A DNA stretch of 64,000 nt from Heracleum sosnowskyi (taxonomy: Eukaryota > Streptophyta > Magnoliopsida > Apiales > Apiaceae). The stretch is taken from positions 1 to 64,000 of the forward strand of contig JAUIZM010000147.1 in NCBI GenBank assembly GCA_030848705.1, given 5' to 3'. Every line of letters begins with the position of its first letter. Positions within the stretch are counted from its first letter, which is position 1. Of the stretch, positions 1 through 12,410 are shown piece by piece. Position numbers and translations under genes: made by a program. Under the pieces are notes generated by a model. It had not been told where the DNA came from and searched no databases. It worked only from the letters and a program-made list of their open reading frames with translations.

Positions 1-279
1 AGTGCGTGAAAATGCCAGTGAAACCAGTTTTTGGCCAAAAAGTTGGTTTTTTCCCATTTTTGGGGGTCGAAAAAACCCATTTCCGGAAATGAAATTTCGC
101 GTTTTTTGGTCCGTACGTCCATTTTTTACCTCTATTTTAGCACGTGACAAAAAAAATCGGAAGAAAAATGTCGGGAACCTCGTTTTTTGAGCGCGGGAAA
201 ATGCCAGTGAAACCAGTTTTGGGCCAAAAAGTGGGTTTTTTCCCATTTTCGGGGGTCGAAAAAACCCATTTCCGGAAAT

Positions 280-468
280 GAAATTTCGCGTTTTTTGGTC
301 CGTACGTCCATTTTTTACCTCTATTTTAGCACGTGACAAAAGAAATCGGAAGAAAAATGTCGGGAACCTCGTTTGTTGAGCGCGTGAAAATGCCAGTGAA
401 ACCAGTTTTGGGCCAAAAAGTGGGTTTTTTCCCATTTTCGGGGGTCGAAAAAACCCATTTCCGGAAAT
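280..468 (+). repeat. Representative satellite monomer (189 bp)
   Basis: One full unit, counted from GAAATTTCGCG. Within it are CACGTG at 330-335, an inverted repeat with arms TGGGTTTTTT at 421-430 and AAAAAACCCA at 448-457 separated by 17 nt, and the self-complementary TTTCCGGAAA at 458-467. A/T tracts of 4-8 bases recur about every 8-20 bp, close to 10 bp apart between unit positions 120 and 160. The dyads crowd into the last quarter of the unit. This copy has AAAGAAATCGG and GTTTGTTGAG where most copies have AAAAAAATCGG and GTTTTTTGAG. Confidence 0.9.
421..457. repeat. Inverted repeat inside the satellite unit (example)
   Basis: The arms TGGGTTTTTT and AAAAAACCCA are perfect reverse complements, separated by 17 nt (CCCATTTTCGGGGGTCG). 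The pairing is kept in most monomers across both arrays. The arms could form a stem-loop or cruciform, or mark a symmetric protein site. No function is shown by the sequence. Confidence 0.8.
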
Positions 469-662
469 GAAATTTCGCGTTTTTTGGTCCGTACGTCCAT
501 TTTTTACCTCTATTTTAGCACGTGACAAAAAAATCGGAAGAAAATTGTCGGGAACCTCGTTTTTTGAGCGCGTGAAAATGCCAGTGAAACCAATTTTGGG
601 CCAAAAAGTGGGTTTTTTCCCATTTTCGGGGGTCGAAAAAACCCATTTCCGGAAATGAAATT

Positions 663-3600
663 TCACTTTTTTTGGTCCGTACGTCCATTTTGTACCTCTA
701 TTTTAGCATGTGGCAAAAAAAATCGGAATAAAAACGTCGGGAACCTCGTTTTTTGAGCGGGTGAAAATGCCAGTGAAACCAGTTTTTGGCCAAAGAGTGG
801 GTTTTTTCCCATTTTCGGGGGTCGAAAAAACCCATTTCCGGAAATGAAATTTGGCGTTTTTTGGTCCGTACGTCCATTTTGTACCTCTATTTTAGCACGT
901 GACAAAAAAAATCGGAAGAAAAATGTCGGGGGACCTCGTTTTTTGAGCGGGTGAAAATGCCAGTGAAACCAGTTTTTGGCCAAAAAGTGGGTTTTTTCCC
1001 ATTTTCGGGGGTCGAAAAAACCCATTTCCGAAATGAAATGTCGTATTTTTTGGTCCGTACGTCCATTTTTTACCTCTATTTTAGCACGTGACAAAAAAAT
1101 CGGAAAAAAAATGTCGGGAACCTCGTTTTTTGAGTGCGTGAAAATGCCAGTGAAACCAGTTTTTGGCCAAAAAGTTGGTTTTTTCCCATTTTCGGGGGTC
1201 GAAAAAACCCATTTCCGGAAATGAAATTTCACGTTTTTTGGTTCGTACGTCCATTTTTTACCTCTATTTTAGCACGTGACAAAAAAAATCGGAAGAAAAA
1301 TGTCGGGAACCTCGTTTTTTGAGCGCGGGAAAATGCCAGTGAAACCAGTTTTGGGCCAAAAAGTGGGTTTTTTCCCATTTTCGGGGGTCGAAAAAACCCA
1401 TTTCCGGAAATGAAATTTCGCGTTTTTTGGTCCGTACGTCCAATTTTTACCTCTATTTTAGCACGTGACAAAAAAATCGGAAGAAAAATGTCGGGAACCT
1501 CGTTTTTTGAGCGCGTGAAAATGCCAGTGAAACCAGTTTTTGGCCAAAAAGTGGGTTTTTTCCCATTTTCGGGGGTCGAAAAAACCCATTTCCGGAAATG
1601 AAATTTCGCGTTTTTTTGGTCCGTACGTCCATTGTTTACCTCTATTTTAGCACGTGACAAAAAAAATCGGAAGAAAAATGTCGGGAACCTCGTTTTTTGA
1701 GCGCGTGAAAATGCTAGTGAAACCAGTTTTGGGCCAAAAAGTGGGTTTTTTCCCATTTTCGGGGGTCGAAAAAACCCATTTCCGGAAATGAAATTTCGCG
1801 TTTTTTTGGTCCGTACGTCCATTTTTTACCTCTATTTTAGCACGTGACAAAAAAAATCGGAAGAAAAATGTCGGGAACCTCGTTTTTTGAGCGGGTGAAA
1901 ATGCCAGTGAAACCATTTTTGGACCAAAAAGTGGGTTTTTGCCCATTTTCGGGGGGTCGAAAAAACCCATTTCCGGAAATGAAATTTCACTTTTTTTGGT
2001 CCGTACATCCATTTTGTACCTCTATTTTAGCATGTGGCAAAAAAAATCGGAATAAAAACGTCGGGAACCTCGTTTTTTGAGCGTGTGAAAATGCCAGTGA
2101 AACCAGTTTTTGGCCAAAGAGTGGGTTTTTTCCCATTTTCGGGGGTCGAAAAAACCCATTTCCGGAAATGAAATTTGGCGTTTTTTGGTCCGTACGTCCA
2201 TTTTGTACCTCTATTTTAGCACGTGACAAAAAAAATCGGAAGAAAAATGTCGGGAACCTCGTTTTTTGAGCGCGTGAAAATGCCAGTGAAACCAATTTTG
2301 GGCCAAAAAGTGGGTTTTTTCCCATTTTCGGGGGTCGAAAAAACCCATTTCCGGAAATGAAATTTCACTTTTTTTGGTCCGTACGTCCATTTTGTACCTC
2401 TATTTTAGCACGTGACAAAACAAATCGGAAGAAAAATGTCGGGAACCTCGTTTTTTGAGCGGTTGAAAATGCCAGTGAAACCAGTTTTTGGCCAAAAAGT
2501 GGGTTTTTTCCCATTTTCGGGGGTCGAAAAAACCCATTTCCGAAATGAAATTTCGCGTTTTTTTGGTCCGTACGTCCATTTTTTACCTCTATTTTAGCAC
2601 GTGACAAAAAAAATCGGAAGAAAAATGTCGGGAACCTCGTTTGTTGAGCGCGTGAAAATGCCAGTGAAACCAGTTTTGGGCCAAAAAGTGGGTTTTTTCC
2701 CATTTTCGGGGGTCGAAAAAACCCATTTCCGGAAATGAAATTTCGCGTTTTTGGTCCGTACGTCCATTTTTTACCTCTATTTTAGCACGTGACAAAAAAA
2801 TCGGAAGAAAATTGTCGGGAACCTCGTTTTTTGAGCGCGTGAAAATGCCAGTGAAACCAGTTTTGGGCCAAAAAGTGGGTTTTTTCCCATTTTCGGGGGT
2901 CGAAAAAACCCATTTCCGGAAATGAAATTTCACTTTTTTTGGTCCGTACGTCCATTTTGTACCTCTATTTTAGCATGTGGCAAAAAAAATCGGAATAAAA
3001 ACGTCGGGAACCTCGTTTTTTGAGCGGGTGAAAATGCCAGTGAAACCAGTTTTTGGCCAAAGAGTGGGTTTTTTCCCATTTTCGGGGGTCGAAAAAACCC
3101 ATTTCCGGAAATGAAATTTGGCGTTTTTTGGTCCGTACGTCCATTTTGTACCTCTATTTTAGCACGTGACAAAAAAAATCGGAAGAAAAATGTCGGGGGA
3201 CCTCGTTTTTTGAGCGGGTGAAAATGCCAGTGAAACCAGTTTTTGGCCAAAAAATGGGTTTTTTCCCATTTTCGGGGGTCGAAAAAACCCATTTCCCGAA
3301 ATGAAATGTCGTATTTTTTGGTCCGTACGTCCATTTTTTACCTCTATTTTAGCACGTGACAAAAAAATCGGAAAAAAAATGTCGGGAACCTCGTTTTTTG
3401 AGTGCGTGAAATGCCAGTGAAACCAGTTTTTGGCCAAAAAGTTAGTTTTTTCCCATTTTCGGGGGTCGAAAAAACCCATTTCCGGAAATGAAATTTCGCG
3501 TTTTTTGGTCCGTACGTCCATTTTTTACCTCTATTTTAGCACGTGACAAAAAAAATCGGAAGAAAAATGTCGGGAACCTCGTTTTTTGAGCGCGGGAAAA

Positions 3601-5110
3601 TGCCAGTGAAACCAGTTTTGGGCCAAAAAGTGGGTTTTTTCCCATTTTCGGGGGTCGAAAAAACCCATATCCGGAATGAAATTTCGCGTTTTTTGGTCCG
3701 TACGTCCATTTTTTACCTCTATTTTAGCACGTGACAAAAAAATCGGAAGAAAAATGTCGGGAACCTCGTTTTTTGAGCGCGTGAAAATGCCAGTGAAACC
3801 AGTTTTTGGCCAAAAAGTGGGTTTTTTCCCATTTTCGGGTGTCGAAAAAACCCATTTCCGGAAATGAAATTTCGCGTTTCTTGGTCCGTACGTCCATTTT
3901 TTACCTCTATTTTAGCACGTGACAAAAAAAATCGGAAGAAAAATGTCGGGAACCTCGTTTTTTGAGCGCGTGAAAATGCTAGTGAAACCAGTTTTGGGCC
4001 AAAAAGTGGGTTTTTTCCCATTTTCGGGGGTCGAAAAAACCCATTTCCGGAAATGAAATTTCGCGTTTTTTTGGTCCATACGTCCATTTTTTACCTCTAT
4101 TTTAGCACGTGACAAAAAAAATCGGAAGAAAAATGTCGGGAACCTCGTTTTTTGAGCGCGTGAAAATGCCCGTGAAACCAGTTTTGGGCTAAAAAGTGGG
4201 TTTTTTCCCATTTTCGGGGGGTCGAAAAAACCCATTTCCGGAAATGAAATTTCGTGTTTTTTGGTCCGTACGTACATTTTTTACCTCTATTTTAGCACGT
4301 GACAAAAAAAATCGGAAGAAAAATGTAGGGAACCTCGTTTTTTGAGCGCGTTAAAATGCCAGTGAAACCAGTTTTGGGCCAAAAAGTGGGTTTTTTCCCA
4401 TTTTCGGGGGTCGAAAAAACCCATTTTCGGAAATGAAATTTCGCGTTTTTTGGTCTCTACGTCCATTTTGTACCTCTATTTTAGCACGTGACAAAAAAAA
4501 TCGGAAGAAAAATGTCGGGAACCTCGTTTTTTGAGCGCGTGAAAATGCCAGTGAAACCATTTTTGGGCCAAAAAGTGGGTTTTTTCCCATTTTCGGGGGT
4601 CGAAAAAACCCATTTCCGGAAATGAAATTTCGCTTTTTTTGGTCAGTACGTCCATTTTGTACCTCTATTTTAGCACGTGACAAAAAAAAATCGGAAGAAA
4701 AATGTCGGGAACCTAGTTTTTTGAGCGGGTGAAAATGCCAGTGAAACTAGTTTTTGGCCAAAAAGTGGGTTTTTGCTCATTTTCGGGGGTCGAAAAAACC
4801 CATTTCCGGAAATGAAATTTCGCGTTTTTTGGTCCGTACGTCCATTTTGTACCTCTATTTTAGCACGTGACAAAAAAAATCGGAAGAAAAATGTCGGGAA
4901 CCTCGTTTTTTGAGCGCGTGAAAATGCCAGTGAAACCATTTTTGGACCAAAAAGTGGGTTTTTGCCCATTTTCGGGGGTCGAAAAAACCCATTTCCGAAA
5001 TGAAATTTCACTTTTTTTGGTCCGTACGTCCATTTTGTACCTCTATTTTAGCATGTGGCAAAAAAAATCGGAATAAAAACGTCGGGAACCTCGTTTTTTG
5101 AGCGGTGTGA
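663..5110 (+). repeat. Satellite sub-blocks with about 12-monomer spacing
   Basis: The distinctive monomer variant with GCATGTGGC and GGAATAAAAACGTCGGG occurs near 706-742, 2028-2063, 2973-3009 and 5050-5082. The first and third copies are 2,267 bp apart (12 units) and their neighbouring variants also match, for example the GGGGGACCTCG monomers near 930 and 3195 and the ATGTCGTATTTTTTGG monomers near 1038 and 3306. This indicates duplication of multi-monomer blocks. Spacing of the other copies (7, 5 and 11 units) is not regular, so this is not a single clean higher-order repeat. Confidence 0.6.
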
Positions 5111-8100
5111 AAATGCCAGTGAAACCAGTTTTTGGCCAAAGAGTGGGTTTTTTCCCATTTTCGGGGGTCGAAAAAAACCCATTTCCGGAAATGAAATTTG
5201 GCGTTTTTTGGTCCGTACGTCCATTTTGTACCTCTATTTTAGCACGTGACAAAAAAAATCGGAAGAAAAATGTCGGGAACCTCGTTTTTTGAGCGCGTGA
5301 AAATGCCAGTGAAACCAATTTTGGGCCAAAAAGTGGGTTTTTTCCCATTTTCGGGGGTCGAAAAAACCCATTTCCGGAAATGAAATTTCACTTTTTTTGG
5401 TCCGTACGTCCATTTTGTACCTCTATTTTAGCACGTGACAAAACAAATCGGAAGAAAAATGTCGGGAACCTCATTTTTTGAGCGGGTGAAAATGCCAGTG
5501 AAACCAGTTTTTGGCCAAAAAGTGGGTTTTTTCCCATTTTCGGGGGTCGAAAAAACCCATTTCCGGAAATGAAATTTCGCGTTTTTTGGTCCTTACATCC
5601 ATTTTTTACCTCTATTGTAGCACGTGACAAAAAAAATCGGAAGAAAAATGTAGGGAACCTCGTTTTTTGAGCGCGTTAAAATGCCAGTGAAACCAGTTTT
5701 GGGCCAAAAAGTGGGTTTTTTCCCATTTTTGGGGGTCGAAAAAACCCATTTCCGGAATGAAATTTCGCGTTTTTTGGTCCGTACGTCCATTTTGTACCTC
5801 TATTTTAGCACGTGACAAAAAAAATCGGAAGAAAAATGTCGGGAACCTCGTTTTTTGAGTGCGTGAAAATGCCAGTGAAACCAGTTTTTGGCCAAAAAGT
5901 TGGTTTTTTCCCATTTTCGGGGGTCGAAAAAACCTATTTCCGGAAATGAAATTTCGCGTTTTTTGGTCCGTACGTCCATTTTTTACCTCTATTTTAGCAC
6001 GTGACAAAAAAAATCGGAAGAAAAATGTCGGGAACCTCGTTTTTTGAGCGCGTGAAAATGCCCGTGAAACCAGTTTTGGGCCAAAAAGTGGGTTTTTTCC
6101 CATTTTCGGGGGTCGAAAAAACCCATTTCCGGAAATGAAATTTCACGTTTTTTGGTCCGTACGTACATTTTTTACCTCTATTTTAGCACGTGACAAAAAA
6201 AATCGGAAGAAAAATGTAGGGAACCTCGTTTTTTGAGCGCGTTAAAATGCCAGTGAAACCAGTTTTTGCCAAAAAGTGGGTTTTTTCCCATTTTCGGGGG
6301 TCGAAAAAACCCATTTTCGGAAATGAAATTTCGCGTTTTTTGGTCTCTACGTCCATTTTGTACCTCTATTTTAGCACGTGACAAACAAAATCGGAAGAAA
6401 AATGTCGGGAACCTCGTTTTTTGAGCGCGTGAAAATGCCAGTGAAACCATTTTTGGGCCAAAAAGTGGGTTTTTTCCCATTTTCGGGGGTCGAAAAAACC
6501 CATTTCCGGAAATGAAATTTCGCTTTTTTTGGTCCGTACGTCCATTTTGAACCTCTATTTTAGCACGTGACAAAAAAAAATCGGAAGAAAAATGTCGGGA
6601 ACCTAGTTTTTTGAGCGGGTGAAAATGCCAGTGAAACTAGTTTTTGGCCAAAAAGTGGGTTTTTGCTCATTTTCGGGGGTCGAAAAAACCCATTTCCGGA
6701 AATGAAATTTCGCGTTTTTTGGTCCGTACGTCCATTTTGTACCTCTATTTTAGCACGTGACAAAAAAAATCGGAAGATAAATGTCGGGAACCTCGTTTTT
6801 TGAGCGCGTGAAAATGCCAGTGAAACCATTTTTGGGCCAAAAAGTGGGTTTTTGCCCATTTTCGGGGGTCGAAAAAACCCATTTCCGGAAATGAAATTTC
6901 ACTTTTTTTGGTCCGTACGTCCATTTTGTACCTCTATTTTAGCACGTGGCAAAAAAAATCGGAATAAAAACGTCGGGAACCTCGTTTTTTGAGCGGGTGA
7001 AAATGCCAGTGAAACCAGTTTTTGGCCAAAGAGTGGGTTTTTTCCCATTTTCGGGGGTCGAAAAAACCCATTTCCGGAAATGAAATTTGGCGTTTTTTGG
7101 TCCGTACGTCCATTTTGTACCTCTATTTTAGCACGTGACAAAAAAAATCGGAAGAAAAATGTCGGGAACCTCGTTTTTTGAGCGCGTGAAAATGCCAGTG
7201 AAACCAATTTTGGGCCAAAAAGTGGGTTTTTTCCCATTTTCGGGGGTCGAAAAAACCCATTTCCGGAAATGAAATTTCACTTTTTTTGGTCCGTACGTCC
7301 ATTTTGTACCTCTATTTTAGCACGTGACAAAAAAAATCGGAAGAAAAATGTAGGGAACCTCGTTTTTTGAGCGCGTTAAAATGCCAGTGAAACCAGTTTT
7401 GGGCCAAAAAGTGGGTTTTTTCCCATTTTCGGGGGTCGAAAAAACCCATTTCCGGAAATGAAATTTCGCGTTTTTTGGTCCGTACGTCCATTTTGTACCT
7501 CTATTTTAGCACGTGACAAAAAAAATCGGAAGAAAAATGTCGGGAACCTCGTTTTTTGAGTGCGTGAAAATGCCAGTGAAACCAGTTTTTGGCCAAAAAG
7601 TTGGTTTTTTCCCATTTTCGGGGGTCGAAAAAACCCATTTCCGGAAATGAAATTTCGCGTTTTTTGGTCCGTACGTCCATTTTTTACCTCTATTTTAGCA
7701 CGTGACAAAAAAAATCGGAAGAAAAATGTCGGGAACCTCGTTTTTTGAGCGCGGGAAAATGCCAGTGAAACCAGTTTTGGGCCAAAAAGTGGGTTTTTTC
7801 CCATTTTCGGGGGTCGAAAAAACCCATTTCCGGAAATGAAATTTCGCGTTTTTTGGTCCGTACGTCCATTTTTTACCTCTATTTTAGCACGTGACAAAAA
7901 AATCGGAAGAAAAATGTCGGGAACCTCATTTTTTGAGCGCGTGAAAATGCCAGTGAAACCAGTTTTTGGCCAAAAAGTGGGTTTTTTCCCATTTTCGGGG
8001 GTCGAAAAAACCCATTTCCGGAAATGAAATTTCGCGTTTTTTGGTCCGTACGTCCATTTTTTACCTCTATTTTAGCACGTGACAAAAAAAATCGGAAGAA

Positions 8101-11100
8101 AAATGTCGGGAACCTCGTTTTTTGAGCGCGTGAAAATGCTAGTGAAACCAGTTTTGGGCCAAAAAGTGGGTTTTTTCCATTTTTGGGGGTCGAAAAAACC
8201 CATTTCCGGAAATGAAATTTCGCGTTTTTTGGTCCGTACGTCCATTTTTTACCTCTATTTTAGCACGTGACAAAAAAAATCGGAAGAAAAATGTAGGGAA
8301 CCTCGTTTTTTGAGCGCGTTAAAATGCTAGTGAAACCAGTTTTGGGCCAAAAAGTGGGTTTTTTCCATTTTCGGGGGTCGAAAAAACCCATTTTCGGAAA
8401 TGAAATTTCGCGTTTTTTGGTCCGTACGTCCATTTTGTACCTCTATTTTAGCACGTGACAAAAAAAATCGGAAGATAAATGTCGGGAACCTCGTTTTTTG
8501 AGCGCGTTAAAATGCCAGTGAAACCAGTTTTGGGCCAAAAAGTGGGTTTTTTCCATTTTCGGGGGTCGAAAAAACCCATTTTCGGAAATGAAATTTCACG
8601 TTTTTTGGTCCGTACGTCCATTTTTTACCTCTATTTTAGCACGTGACAAAAAAAATCGGAAGAAAAATGTCGGGAACCTCGTTTTTTGAGCGCGTGAAAA
8701 TGCTAGTGAAACCAGTTTTGGGCCAAAAAGTGGGTTTTTTCCCATTTTCGGGGGTCGAAAAAACCCATTTCCGGAAATGAAATTTCGCGTTTTTTGGTCC
8801 GTACGTACATTTTTTACCTCTATTTTAGCACGTGACAAAAAAAATCGGAAGAAAAATGTAGGGAATCTCGTTTTTTGAGCGCGTTAAAATGCCAGTGAAA
8901 CCAGTTTTGGGCCAAAAAGTGGGTTTTTTCCCATTTTCGGGGGTCGAAAAAACCCATTTTCGGAAATGAAATTTGGCGTTTTTTGGTCCGTACGTCCATT
9001 TTGTACCTCTATTTTAGCACGTGACAAAAAAATCGGAAGAAAAATGTCGGGAACCTCGTTTTTTGAGCGCGTGAAAATGCTAGTGAAACCATTTTTGGGC
9101 CAAAAAGTGGGTTTTTTCCCATTTTCGGGGGTCGAAAAAACCCATTTCCGGAAATGAAATTTCGCGTTTTTTGGTCCGTACGTCCATTTTGTACCTCTAT
9201 TTTAGCACGTGACAAAAAAAATCGGAAGAAAAATGTCGGGAACCTCGTTTTTTGAGCGCGTGAAAATGCCAGTGAAACCATTTTTGGGCCAAAAAGTGGG
9301 TTTTTGCCCATTTTCGGGGGTCGAAAAAACCCATTTCCGGAAATGAAATTTCACTTTTTTTGGTCCGTACGTCCATTTTGTACCTCTATTTTAGCACGTG
9401 GCAAAAAAAATCGGAATAAAAACGTCGGGAACCTCGTTTTTTGAGCGGGTGAAAATGCCAGTGAAACCAGTTTTTGGCCAAAGAGTGGGTTTTTTCCCAT
9501 TTTCGGGGGTCGAAAAACCCATTTCCGGAAATGAAATTTGGCGTTTTTTGGTCCGTACGTCCATTTTGTACCTCTATTTTAGCACGTGACAAAAAAAATC
9601 GGAAGAAAAATGTCGGGAACCTCGTTTTTTGAGCGCGTGAAAATGCCAGTGAAACCATTTTTGGGCCAAAAAGTGGGTTTTTGCCCATTTTTGGGGGTCG
9701 AAAAAACCCATTTCCGGAAATGAAATTTCACTTTTTTTGGTCCGTACGTCCATTTTGTACCTCTATTTTAGCACGTGGCAAAAAAAATCGGAATAAAAAC
9801 GTCGGGAACCTCGTTTTTTGAGCGGGGTGAAAATGCCAGTGAAACCAGTTTTTGGGCCAAAAAGTGGGTTTTTGCCCATTTTCGGGGGTCGAAAAAACCC
9901 ATTTCGCGAAATGAAATTTCACTTTTTTTGGTCCGTACGTCCATTTTGTACCTCTATTTTAGCACGTGGCAAAAAAAATCGGAATAAAAACGTCGGGAAC
10001 CTCGTTTTTTGAGCGGGTGAAAATGCCAGTGAAACCAGTTTTTGGCCAAAGAGTGGGTTTTTTCCCATTTTCGGGGGTCGAAAAAACCCATTTCCGGAAA
10101 TGAAATTTGGCGTTTTTTGGTCCGTACGTCCATTTTGTACCTCTATTTTAGCACGTGACAAAACAAATCGGAAGAAAAATGTCGGGAACCTCGTTTTTTG
10201 AGCGCGTGAAAATGCCAGTGAAACCATTTTTGGGCCAAAAAGTGGGTTTTTGCCCATTTTCGGGGGTCGAAAAAACCCATTTCCGAAATGAAATTTCACT
10301 TTTTTTGGTCCGTACGTCCATTTTGTACCTCTATTTTAGCACGTGGCAAAAAAAATCGGAATAAAAACGTCGGGAACCTCGTTTTTTGAGCGGGTGAAAA
10401 TGCAGTGAAACCAGTTTTTGGCCAAAGAGTGGGTTTTTTCCCATTTTCGGGGGTCGAAAAAACCCATTTCCGGAAATGAAATTTGGCGTTTTTTGGTCCG
10501 TACGTCCATTTTGTACCTCTATTTTAGCACGTGACAAAAAAAATCGGAAGAAAAATGTAGGGAACCTCGTTTTTTGAGCGCGTTAAAATGCCAGTGAAAC
10601 CAGTTTTGGGCCAAAAAGTGGGTTTTTTCCCATTTTTGGGGGTCGAAAAAACCATTTTCGGAAATGAAATTTCGCGTTTTTTGGTCCGTACGTCCATTTT
10701 GTACCTCTATTTTAGCACGTGACAAAAAAAATCGGAAGAAAAATGTCGGGAACCTCGTTTTTTGAGCGCGTGAAAATGCCAGTGAAACCATTTTTGGCCA
10801 AAAAGTGGGTTTTTTCCCATTTTCGGGGGTCGAAAAAACCCATTTCCGGAAATGAAATTTCGCTTTTTTTGGTCCGTACGTCCATTTTGTACCTCTATTT
10901 TAGCACGTGACAAAAAAATCGGATGAAAAATGTCGGGAACCTCGTTTTTTGAGCGCGTGAAAATGCCAGTGAAACCAGTTTTTGGCCAAAAAGTGGGTTT
11001 TTGCTCATTTTCGGGGGTCGAAAAAACCCATTTCCGGAAATGAAATTTCGCGTTTTTTGGTCCGTACGTCCATTTTGTACCTCTATTTTAGCACGTGACA

Positions 11101-12390
11101 AAAAAAATCGGAAGAAAAATGTCGGGAACCTCGTTTTTTGAGCGCGTGAAAATGCCAGTGAAACCATTTTTGGGCCAAAAAGTGGGTTTTTGCCCATTTT
11201 CGGGGGTCGAAAAAACCCATTTCCGGAAATGAAATTTCACTTTTTTTGGTCCGTACGTCCATTTTGTACCTCTATTTTAGCACGTGGCAAAAAAAATCGG
11301 AATAAAAACGTCGGGAACCTCGTTTTTTGAGCGGGTGAAAATGCCAGTGAAACCAGTTTTTGGCCAAAGAGTGGGTTTTTTCCCATTTTCGGGGGTCGAA
11401 AAAACCCATTTTCGGAAATGAAATTTGGCGTTTTTTGGTCCGTACGTCCATTTTGTACCTCTATTTTAGCACGTGACAAAAAAAATCGGAAGAAAAATGT
11501 CGGGAACCTCGTTTTTTGAGCGCGTGAAAATGCCAGTGAAACCAATTTTGGGCCAAAAAGTGGGTTTTTTCCCATTTTCGGGGGTCGAAAAAACCCATTT
11601 CCGGAAATGAAATTTCACTTTTTTTGGTCCGTACGTCCATTTTGTACCTCTATTTTAGCACGTGACAAAACAAATCGGAAGAAAAATGTCGGGAACCTCG
11701 TTTTTTGAGCGGGTGAAAATGCCAGTGAAACAAGTTTTTGGCCAAAAAGTGGGTTTTTTCCCATTATCGGGGGTCGAAAAAACCCATTTCCGGAAATGAA
11801 ATTTGGCGTTTTTTGGTCCGTACGTCCATTTTTTACCTCTATTGTAGCACATGACAAAAAAAATCGGAAGAAAAATGTTGGGAACCTCGTTTTTTGAGCG
11901 CGTTAAAATGCCAGTGAAACCAGTTTTGGGCCAAAAAGTGGGTTTTTTCCCATTTTCGGGGGTCGAAAAACCCCATTTCCGGAAATGAAATTTCGCGTTT
12001 TTTGGTCCGTACGTCCATTTTTTACCTCTACTTTAGCACGTGATAAAAAAAATCGGAAGAAAAATGTCGGGAACCTCATTTTTGAGCGCGTGAAAATGCC
12101 AGTGAAACCATTTTTGGGCCAAAAAGTGGGTTTTTTCCCATTTTTGGGGGTCGAAAAAACCCATTTCCGAAATGAAATTTCACTTTTTTTGGCCCGTACG
12201 TCCATTTTGTACCTCTATTTTAGCACGTGACAAAAAAAATCGGAAGAAAAATGTCGGGAACCTCGTTTTTTGAGCGCGGGAAAATGCCCGTGAAACCAGT
12301 TTTGGGCCAAAAAGTGGGTTTTTTCCCATTTTCGGGGGTCGAAAAAACCCATTTCCGGAAATGAAATTTCGCGTTTTTTGGTCCGTACGT

Positions 12391-12410
12391 CCATTTTTTA
12401 TGTCGGGAAC
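12391..12410 (+). repeat. Truncated monomer with 40-bp internal deletion, copy 1
   Basis: CCATTTTTTA is joined directly to TGTCGGGAAC at 12400/12401, removing unit positions 39-78: the CCTCTATTTTAGC segment, the CACGTG and the long A tract. Just downstream, at about 12434, this copy has a 4-bp insertion (GAAAATGAATGCC). The same junction recurs twice more, so it marks a lineage. Confidence 0.9.

Noticed and set aside
280..468. CENP-B-box-like motif in the satellite
   Set aside because: I found no convincing match to the TTCG....A..CGGG core pattern in the unit on either strand.
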